Of a DNA stretch of 11,857 bases, positions 5,154-11,857 are shown in pieces. The notes below the pieces were generated by a model. That model was not told the DNA's origin and searched no databases. It was given only the letters and a program-made list of their open reading frames with translations. The position numbers and the translations under genes are program-made. Positions within the stretch are counted from its first letter, which is position 1; each line of letters opens with the position of its first letter. This DNA comes from Anaerolineales bacterium (GTDB taxonomy: Bacteria > Chloroflexota > Anaerolineae > Promineifilales > Promineifilaceae), in assembly GCA_020432595.1 (NCBI GenBank), contig JAGQGA010000102.1:1-11857 (forward strand), written 5' to 3'.

Positions 5154-7352
5154 CTACTCATCCTGCCGGGGTGGGTTTGTTACCAGACGCAGCAGCGTCA
5201 ACAGCCCTACCAGTGTAACCAGCAATATTTGCACAATGGTGGTGGGAGCCATGCGCGGCGGCAGCGTTACTGCCCGCTTGGGTGCTGGAAATGCTTTCGA
5301 GGCGGCGGGCGGCGGTGTGTCGGCGTTGGCACCAATGACCGGCACCGGCGTGGCCGGGCTGATGGGCAGAGTCAGCAGGTAATTTACCACGGTGTCAATT
5401 TGTGCTGGAGTCAGACGGCTGGCATAGTCGCGGGGCATGATGTTGGCAAGGCAGTCTCCGTTGGGACAAGCCGGGGCGATAAACGCATTGGGCTCCATGA
5501 TTGCCTGCCGTAGATATGCCTCGGCCGACATACCTACCACCCGGTTCCCTGCCAGCAGACCGATGTTGCTCAAATCTGGCCCCACCTTGCCCGCTTCCCC
5601 CAATGCCCCAATGGCATGGCACGCACCGCAGCCGGAGTTGAGGATTATCTCTTCGGGTGTGGTGCCGTCAATGGGGCGAGGTGTGGGGGTTGGGGCGGGG
5701 GTGGGAACGGCCGTTGGGGAAGCTAACGGCGTGGCGGTTGGCTCAATCACCTGGCTGGGCTGCACCAGTTCCCCTGCCGGTTCAGCGCGAAGAATCGCCT
5801 CGCAGGGGGAAAAATCGGGGTCGGGGTCGGGCATACACCACCAGGGGCTGCTCTTTTTTGTTTTAAGCAGCGGTACGTACCACAGGACAATATCCTCGCC
5901 TGACAGTGGTTCGTTGTTGAGCCATTGGCGCGGCGGCTGGTAGGTGTCGCCAGGGCCGGGGAGCACGGGACTTTCCCCTTCTAACTCGTTATCACGCAGC
6001 AAAAAAAGGTAGCCTTCATCCAGCCCCAGCGGGTCGGTGCGCTCCAGCGCCCAGCGGTAGCTGAGGTCGCCATCGAGCGTGGCGAGCTTGAAGCCATCGG
6101 GGGAGAGGTCGTCAACCAGGGGGTGAAGCTCGGTTTCCTGCGTGGCCTCTACCCATTGGCCGCTGTCCCATGCCCACACGCTGTCGTTGGCGGGGTCGCC
6201 CAAGTCCAGGTCAAGCCGCCAAAACGGCCGATAAACGGACAAATCATCGCAGCCGGGGCCGTGGGAGACAAAGCGGAGGTCAAAACGGCCGTTTTCATAA
6301 AACACCACCACCTGCTCATACCGATAGCAGCAGATGCAGTTGGGCCAGTGGACAAACTCGGTAAACAGTTGGCGCACCTCAAAACCATCGCCTAAATCGT
6401 TGATTTGTGTGTCGCCAAAGGCGGGGACGGTGGCGTTAAAGCCAATTTCGTCCCGGTAGCCGCCGGGCCAACTGGGGTACCATGCCTCCACCTGGGTGAT
6501 TTTGGCGCTGGAAAAGATGAGGTCGCCGCCATAGCTGGCATCGCGGAAGTTGATGCCGTCGTGGGCGGTCATCTCCCAGCAGACCGACCAGCCATATTGT
6601 TCGTGGCAGCCATCGCTGTAGGCGTTGCGCTGGGCAACGGGCTTGGCGGCGCTGCGTTCGGGGCGGGCGCGGGTGTAAAAGGTGCGGGCGACGGTTTCCT
6701 GCTCCATGTTGACAAAGACGTGGAAGATGCGCCCGCTGCCGTCGGGTGCTTGGAAAGTGAGGTCTACACACCAATCGTCGCGGCAGGCATCGTCGGCCAA
6801 CCAGCCCGACATGGGGATCATGGCGGGGTTGGCTGCGCCAATGTCGCCCAAGATGGCGCGTACCTGGCTGTCGGCGGCGGCGATGTCGAGGGCGCGGGGA
6901 AGCGCCAGCACGCTGCCGGCCGGTTGGGCGTTGGGGTTGTGCCACTGGCTCAAAATCTGCTGTGTTTGCAAATTGACGATGGCCTCAATGGTTTCGCCCT
7001 GCGCGTAGTCAAAAAGAGTGGCATGGGCACACGGCTGCACGCCGCAGCCAGCGTCTTGCCAGAAGCGGCTTTCGCCGGGGGTGAGCGGGTTGGCGTTGAG
7101 GAATTGGGGGTTGGCGGCGGGAAAAACGGCCGTTTTTCTTAACAAAATCTCCTGCACCTGCAATGGATTGAACTGTACCGGCGCAACCAGGTTGCCTACC
7201 AACATTTGCTGCCCTTTGGCAACGGCCACCTGCACCTGTCCCTGCTCCTGCCGCTGCCAATTCAGCGCCAGCGCCAACAGGATCAGGTTGATGAGGAGGA
7301 GGGTGTGGAGGGTGCGGGGAAACGGCCGTTTGCCCAATTTAAATCGTTTCAT
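5154..7352 (-). CDS. Membrane-anchored cytochrome c with a degenerate copper-amine-oxidase-like outer domain
   Basis: The 732-residue protein has an N-terminal signal/anchor helix (LLLINLILLALALNW, 18-32) and a large outer domain (about 40-530). A Pro/Thr linker (537-560) leads to a monohaem cytochrome c domain: CGACH at 575-579 and likely axial Met639 in NIMPRDY. A second membrane helix sits near the C-terminus (about 704-723). The domain should face the periplasm or cell exterior and take part in electron transfer. The outer domain has stretches reminiscent of copper amine oxidases: YGWSVCWEMTAHDG (253-266), YRYEQVVVFYENG (343-355), FWRLDLDLGDPANDSV (377-392) and DIVLWYVPL near 487-495. The copper-binding His cluster expected before RLDLDL is absent, and this resemblance is my inference. 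The cytochrome call is firm. Four palindrome copies lie in the gene. No clear Shine-Dalgarno precedes the ATG. It is convergent with the TetR fusion gene, 19 bases apart. Confidence 0.83.
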   Translation of the reverse strand: MKRFKLGKRPFPRTLHTLLLINLILLALALNWQRQEQGQVQVAVAKGQQMLVGNLVAPVQFNPLQVQEILLRKTAVFPAANPQFLNANPLTPGESRFWQDAGCGVQPCAHATLFDYAQGETIEAIVNLQTQQILSQWHNPNAQPAGSVLALPRALDIAAADSQVRAILGDIGAANPAMIPMSGWLADDACRDDWCVDLTFQAPDGSGRIFHVFVNMEQETVARTFYTRARPERSAAKPVAQRNAYSDGCHEQYGWSVCWEMTAHDGINFRDASYGGDLIFSSAKITQVEAWYPSWPGGYRDEIGFNATVPAFGDTQINDLGDGFEVRQLFTEFVHWPNCICCYRYEQVVVFYENGRFDLRFVSHGPGCDDLSVYRPFWRLDLDLGDPANDSVWAWDSGQWVEATQETELHPLVDDLSPDGFKLATLDGDLSYRWALERTDPLGLDEGYLFLLRDNELEGESPVLPGPGDTYQPPRQWLNNEPLSGEDIVLWYVPLLKTKKSSPWWCMPDPDPDFSPCEAILRAEPAGELVQPSQVIEPTATPLASPTAVPTPAPTPTPRPIDGTTPEEIILNSGCGACHAIGALGEAGKVGPDLSNIGLLAGNRVVGMSAEAYLRQAIMEPNAFIAPACPNGDCLANIMPRDYASRLTPAQIDTVVNYLLTLPISPATPVPVIGANADTPPPAASKAFPAPKRAVTLPPRMAPTTIVQILLVTLVGLLTLLRLVTNPPRQDE
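5685..5705 (+). other. G-quadruplex-like motif on the strand opposite the Pro/Thr linker codons
   Basis: Four G-runs (5685-5689, 5692-5695, 5697-5701, 5703-5705) are separated by loops of two, one and one bases on the + strand, which is the template strand of the cytochrome c gene. The coding strand reads as the PTPAPTPTP linker, so the motif may be only a by-product of Pro codon use. Confidence 0.4.
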
Positions 7353-7448
7353 CCGGCAAGTTTAGCAAAAAAATGGCGAAAGTGGCTAAGTAGCCGAGGT
7401 TTCCCAACTTCGCTCCTCATCTTTACGCGCTTGCTTCTCGCCGTGGGC

Positions 7449-7787
7449 TTAAGCAATGCGATTGACACGTATCAACTGCCCTCGTAATATGCCAGATGTG
7501 GTAATAGCCTGATGAATACGTGCTGCCTGACCAATAAAATCGGGGTCATAGGTACACAAAATAATGCCAGCATGGTTGGCATTATCAAGATGAAGTTGTC
7601 GAAAATGTTTGCGGTTGATCGTTAAAACGGCTCTTTGGTAAACGGTTGCGTCAGCCAGCACAGAAGCATCGGGGTATCTCTGGTTAGCCTTGCTATCTTC
7701 ATGAATGGTCAAGACATCGTGACCCCATTCACGCAGTGCGTTAACAACAGGCAGGGGAAAGTTTTCATCGGCGTATAATCGAGCCAT
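7449..7787 (-). CDS. DUF5615 family PIN-like toxin
   Basis: This 112-residue protein starts with MARLYADENFPLPVVNALRE and GHDVLT (22-27), followed by VLTINRKHFRQLH (54-66), HAGIILCTYD (72-81) and a basic end GQLIRVNR. That succession fits DUF5615, a PIN-like nuclease fold found as the toxin of DUF433-linked toxin-antitoxin pairs. The expected acidic residues are Asp7, Glu8 and Asp24; Asn58 stands where many relatives have Asp, which I recall as an accepted subfamily variant (NRxxF). It starts three bases after the stop of the DUF433 gene, so the two share a transcript with the antitoxin first. The target RNA is unknown. No palindrome copy lies in the pair. Confidence 0.85.
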   Translation of the reverse strand: MARLYADENFPLPVVNALREWGHDVLTIHEDSKANQRYPDASVLADATVYQRAVLTINRKHFRQLHLDNANHAGIILCTYDPDFIGQAARIHQAITTSGILRGQLIRVNRIA

Positions 7788-7790
7788 GGA

Positions 7791-8120
7791 TTACGCCGTT
7801 TCATTTTCAAGAATTTGCTGCTCAATTTCTTTTTTGTGGGCGTGATAATACGCCCAGGCATTGGCTAAATCTTCGGCGCGGAGTGCAGGATAAGCGGTGA
7901 GGATATCCGCCTCGCTGCTGCCAAGGTGTCGTGCTTGAACCAGCAGCCACACAGGAATGCGGGTGCGGACAATGCAAGGTTCACCACCGGCAACGCCCAC
8001 AGTTCGTTCAATGCCGGGGTAAATGCCCCCAATATCACGCACAAGCCATTGCAATAGCTCTGCCTTTTCAGCTGGAGCCATTGCGGGTAAGAATTCACGA
8101 ACTTTATCTAATGTTGTCAT
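7791..8120 (-). CDS. DUF433 family antitoxin
   Basis: The 109-residue protein has an N-terminal helical stretch (about 1-35) and a DUF433 domain from about 38 to 105: RTVGVAGGEPCIVRTRIPVW (39-58), LGSSEADILTAYPALRAEDL (66-85), AWAYYHAHKKEIEQQI (88-103). DUF433 is a small helix-turn-helix-like domain that usually pairs with a DUF5615 PIN-like toxin, exactly as here. It is expected to neutralise the toxin and to repress the pair's own promoter. The ATG at 8120-8118 is supported by full family-like length. The pair is flanked by unrelated housekeeping genes and no repeats mark its ends, although such pairs move often. Confidence 0.85.
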   Translation of the reverse strand: MTTLDKVREFLPAMAPAEKAELLQWLVRDIGGIYPGIERTVGVAGGEPCIVRTRIPVWLLVQARHLGSSEADILTAYPALRAEDLANAWAYYHAHKKEIEQQILENETA

Positions 8121-8259
8121 CGCTTGTCACATTTAGCTCACTGTCGTTCTATCTTGACTTGTTTTCACCGCTGTTAGTTTAAGGGATTTGCAGGGAAAAG
8201 GGAAGTTGTGTTTGTGGCAAAACGGCCGTTAATCAACACATTTTTGTACACCCCACTAG

Positions 8260-9627
<1,368 letters not shown>

Positions 9628-9654
9628 TTTTTTGGGGGGAGGTTGATGTGGGTC

Positions 9655-9702
9655 GGAGATTAGAGATTGGAGATTGATGAAGGTTTTTAATCTCTAATCT
9701 CC
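9655..9702. repeat. Inverted repeat with 14-bp perfect arms downstream of argG
   Basis: GGAGATTAGAGATT (9655-9668) and its exact reverse complement AATCTCTAATCTCC (9689-9702) flank a 20-base loop. The left arm is itself built of related units, since GGAGATT recurs at 9669-9675. It starts 28 bases after the argG stop. No T-run follows the right arm, so it is not a classical intrinsic terminator, though it could still stop or protect the argG transcript. It may belong to a dispersed REP-like family. Confidence 0.6.
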
Positions 9703-9791
9703 AACCGCTTGTCTTGGGGTGGGGGTCCTAAAACAGAGTGGCGGGAACTTTTGGTGGGGGTAGAGCGTTGTAGAAGTGTGGCCGATGATGG

Positions 9792-9809
9792 AAAAAACGG
9801 CCGTTTTTT
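9792..9809. repeat. Extended intergenic palindrome AAAAAACGGCCGTTTTTT
   Basis: This is an intergenic copy of the AACGGCCGTT element, extended by A and T runs into an 18-bp perfect palindrome ending 48 bases before the lipoprotein start. The only other exact intergenic copy lies at 8221-8230, before argG. With no loop it would form at best a poor RNA hairpin. The rest of the 9703-9857 gap is G-rich on the + strand and shows no gene. Confidence 0.55.
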
Positions 9810-9857
9810 TACACTAATCAACAACCAGCTTCCCAAAGCTGTGGTTTAGGAGAAACC

Positions 9858-11132
9858 ATGAAACCATTTTACAAAAAATTGATCTTACTTTTGCTGACTG
9901 CTTTTGTCGTTGGGTTGACTATTGGCTGCGTGCCTTCTACGTCTGGGGGTGATGGTCAGGAAATCACCCTGTTTGTCGGTTCGGAGTTAAAGGATTGCGT
10001 GGGGGTGGCTCCGATGCAGTGTATGCAGGTGAAACGTTCGGCTGAAGGGGAATGGGAGTTCTTTTATGACCAAATTGAAGGATTTGCCTTTGAGCCTGGG
10101 TTTGAATATGAACTGCGGGTAAACCAGATTACGGTGGAAAACCCGCCGGCCGATGGCTCTTCGCTGCGCTATGAACTGGTAGCGGTGGTAAGCAAAACGG
10201 CCGTTTCTCAACCAACCGACAACTTGGCTGGAACGCGCTGGGTGCTGGAAGGATACGGCAGCGTGGACTCTATCATGGTTCCTGTGGCTGAGGCGACGCT
10301 TGAGTTTCGTGAGGACGGCACGATGGGCGGGTCAACCGGGTGCAACAGCTTTGGCGGCAGCTATACACTGCTGCCGGACGGCGGTTTGTCGCTGGGCGAA
10401 ATGGCGATGACGGAGATGGCTTGTTTGGACAGTGGGGTGATGGAGCAGGAAACGGCCGTTCTCCAGTCCCTCGCTACCGTTAGCAGCTACACCCAAACTG
10501 CTGACTCGCTGACGTTGGAATACGAAGGGGGCACGATGCAGTTTGCCCTGGTGCAGCCGGCCGACGCGCTGCCGCTGGAAGGAACAACGTGGCAACTGAC
10601 GACGTTTGTTATGGGGGAAACGGCTAGTTCGCTGCTGGGGGATTCGGTGATAACGGCCGTTTTTGACGGCCAGCAGGTGTCGGGCAGCGCTGGATGTAAT
10701 CAATATTTTGGCAGCTATACCCGCGACGGCGACAATATCACCTTTGGCGCTCTGGGCAGCACCAAAATGGCGTGTGAACAAGGGCTAATGCAGCAAGAAA
10801 GCGACTTTTTGACTGCGCTGGCTAAGGTTAAAGGCATTGCTATTTCTGGCGATGGACTGACGCTGACTCATCCAAACGGGTCGCTGCTTTTTACCCAGCA
10901 AATGGATCAGACCATGCCTGAAGTGCGTGAAGAGGTAGCCTGGGAGGAGGCGGTGATGGTTCTCAACAGCGGTGAGGTGGCGGAAGTTTTCCAAACCCAT
11001 GCGCTGGATGTGGAACTGCGGCTGAAAAACGGCCGTTGGCTTCATACGGTGGAACCGACGATTGATGCGATTTTTACGGCCGTTAACGAATGTGGCGAAC
11101 CCTGTGCTGAGATTATGATGGCAACTGAATAA
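9858..11132 (+). CDS. Lipoprotein with a DUF4377 domain, two META (HslJ-like) domains and an unassigned C-terminus
   Basis: ATG 9858 follows AGGAG (9848-9852) at five bases. The 424-residue protein has a lipoprotein signal: basic start, hydrophobic run 8-20 and a lipobox-like TIGC with Cys24. Residues about 35-112 resemble DUF4377 (LFVGSELKDCVGVAPMQCMQV, then YDQIEGFAFEPGFEYELRV, PPADGSSLRYELV). Two META domains follow. The first (about 123-232) has GTRWVLEGY, GCNSFGG (161-167) and MTEMAC (184-189). The second (about 240-347) has GTTWQLTTF, GCNQYFGSY (279-287) and STKMAC (301-306). META domains occur in HslJ-type envelope proteins of unclear function. Residues 355-424 form a further small domain with a CGEPC motif (412-416) that I cannot assign. 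The protein should sit outside the cytoplasmic membrane. The gene holds four exact palindrome copies and one variant, the highest density in the window. Confidence 0.85.
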   Translation: MKPFYKKLILLLLTAFVVGLTIGCVPSTSGGDGQEITLFVGSELKDCVGVAPMQCMQVKRSAEGEWEFFYDQIEGFAFEPGFEYELRVNQITVENPPADGSSLRYELVAVVSKTAVSQPTDNLAGTRWVLEGYGSVDSIMVPVAEATLEFREDGTMGGSTGCNSFGGSYTLLPDGGLSLGEMAMTEMACLDSGVMEQETAVLQSLATVSSYTQTADSLTLEYEGGTMQFALVQPADALPLEGTTWQLTTFVMGETASSLLGDSVITAVFDGQQVSGSAGCNQYFGSYTRDGDNITFGALGSTKMACEQGLMQQESDFLTALAKVKGIAISGDGLTLTHPNGSLLFTQQMDQTMPEVREEVAWEEAVMVLNSGEVAEVFQTHALDVELRLKNGRWLHTVEPTIDAIFTAVNECGEPCAEIMMATE

Positions 11133-11165
11133 AATGTGGCTCTTCAGGAATTCGTAGGGTCATCC

Positions 11166-11205
11166 CAAATTGTAGTAGCGAGGCATGCCTCGCTACTACA
11201 ATTTG
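11166..11205. repeat. 40-bp perfect palindrome between convergent genes, probable bidirectional terminator
   Basis: Bases 11166-11205 form a perfect palindrome centred between 11185 and 11186, with core GTAGCGAGGCATGCCTCGCT inside it. As RNA it would fold into a long stem with AATT-rich ends on either strand. It lies 33 bases after the lipoprotein stop and 62 bases from the methyltransferase stop, where both converging transcripts end. A bidirectional terminator role is therefore likely, though no strong T-run flanks it. Similar AGGCATGCCT-cored palindromes may be dispersed repeats. Confidence 0.65.
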
Positions 11206-11267
11206 TTCTGCCAACCTCATAAGATCCAAAAGAATAAATATATGCCTGCTTTCTTGGGACAGACAAC

Positions 11268-11857
11268 CTATTTGGTGAGATAGACGGTAATTTCGCTGCG
11301 GTTGTGGAAAAGGTGGCGGGCAGCGGCAAGGGTGTAGGTTTGGCGGAGGATGTTGAAGGCGTGGTCAAGAACGGCCGTTCTTCCCCCCTCCGGCAGCTTC
11401 AGCGTCATAATCACCGCCCCGTGGCGATAGAGATAGGGGGCAAACTGCCCCATCAGCCGTGCCGAGTCGCGGGCATCCATCCGCATATCGTTGACAATGA
11501 GGTCAAACTGGTCGGGGTCGTCGACCAGATATGCTTCGGCCGTTATTCGCTTGTGGCGCACGCTTTTGTCCTGCGCCAGCGACGGGTGCAGTAGGCCGGG
11601 GTCAACGGCCGTTACATACTGCTCCCGCTGTCGCAGCACCCGCGTCCAGCCTCCGGGCGCGGCTCCCAGGTCTAGGGCAATGCCGCGTGGCGGCAGGTGG
11701 ACGTGAAACGCTTCTAGTGCTTCCAGCAGCTTAAACTCGGCGCGGCTGATTTGCCCCTCTTCGCGGGCAAAGCGGCGCACCCCGCCAGCCCAAGCGGACA
11801 AGTTGTGGGCGGCCAGCGACAGGCCGAGGTAGGCGGTTTGGTTGGTGATGATGATGG
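11268..11857 (-). CDS. FtsJ/RlmM-like SAM-dependent RNA 2'-O-methyltransferase, 5' end off-window
   Basis: The frame runs open through the right edge, so the N-terminus is missing; a TTG at 11801 is in frame but is probably internal. Numbering from that TTG, the SAM-binding loop DLGAAPGGW is at 44-52. The K-D-K-E tetrad of FtsJ-type ribose methyltransferases can be read as Lys24 (RAEFK), Asp105 (VNDM), Lys135 (TLKLP) and Glu170 (RSEIT). The stretch NLSAWAGGVRRFAREEGQIS, which starts just before the TTG and continues after it, fits the RlmM-like branch (COG2933), which methylates 23S rRNA. The exact target site is inferred, not seen. The gene converges on the lipoprotein gene, with the 40-bp palindrome between them. 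Two palindrome copies in it (11370, 11604) both read as TAV. Confidence 0.85.
   Translation of the reverse strand, partial: IIITNQTAYLGLSLAAHNLSAWAGGVRRFAREEGQISRAEFKLLEALEAFHVHLPPRGIALDLGAAPGGWTRVLRQREQYVTAVDPGLLHPSLAQDKSVRHKRITAEAYLVDDPDQFDLIVNDMRMDARDSARLMGQFAPYLYRHGAVIMTLKLPEGGRTAVLDHAFNILRQTYTLAAARHLFHNRSEITVYLTK

Noticed and set aside
4944..5513. 189-codon + frame spanning the end of the TetR fusion gene and the cytochrome gene
   Set aside because: The translation is Cys/Trp/Arg-rich with no domain; it overlaps two convergent genes in other frames.
6405..7142. Long open frame on the + strand (245 codons) opposite the cytochrome c gene
   Set aside because: It is antisense to a gene with clear haem and membrane motifs. 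Its Gly/Ala/Val-rich translation looks like no known family and reflects GC-rich codon bias.
11845..11856. ATG/ATC trinucleotide repeat at the right edge as a microsatellite
   Set aside because: Only three to four units, inside the methyltransferase reading frame where it encodes Ile residues.

Overview
The window looks like a chromosomal segment of a GC-rich, probably Chloroflexota-like (Anaerolineae/Promineifilum-type) environmental bacterium. The reasons are a Rv2161c-like F420-dependent oxidoreductase, a lipoprotein with DUF4377 and META domains, a membrane cytochrome c with a Pro/Thr linker, and a 10-bp palindrome AACGGCCGTT that recurs at high density. The taxonomic call is an inference; no marker gene settles it.

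Left part (1-2916) is clearly more AT-rich than the rest. It carries the 3' half of an ABC-three-component (ABC-3C) conflict system: a C-terminal effector domain whose frame is broken at the left edge, a small middle component, and a DUF3732 Rad50/SMC-like ABC ATPase with Walker A, zinc hook, signature and H-loop motifs. The genes are tightly packed on the + strand. This part has no copy of AACGGCCGTT and looks horizontally acquired.

Middle part (3083-7352) holds a translationally coupled pair (LLM-family oxidoreductase and a small 'virulence factor' PF13769-like protein). Next comes a TetR gene with a strong promoter and an operator at its own transcription start. This TetR is fused in frame to the last three membrane helices of an EamA/DMT transporter, and the join falls on a copy of AACGGCCGTT. 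Convergent to it is a 732-residue membrane cytochrome c whose large outer domain resembles a degenerate copper amine oxidase.

Right part (7449-11857) holds a DUF433/DUF5615 toxin-antitoxin pair on the minus strand, the arginine biosynthesis gene argG, a multi-domain lipoprotein (DUF4377, two META domains, unassigned C-terminus), and a partial FtsJ/RlmM-like RNA 2'-O-methyltransferase running off the right edge. Two sizeable intergenic inverted repeats lie after argG and between the lipoprotein and methyltransferase genes.

The most striking signal is the palindrome: 16 exact copies between 3548 and 11613, 14 inside genes, read as Thr-Ala-Val, Asn-Gly-Arg or Arg-Pro depending on frame. It resembles in behaviour the HIP1 element of cyanobacteria, and here it may also have served as the crossover point of a gene fusion. 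No tRNA, rRNA, CRISPR array or insertion sequence was seen, and no stretch over 300 bases lacks a gene.
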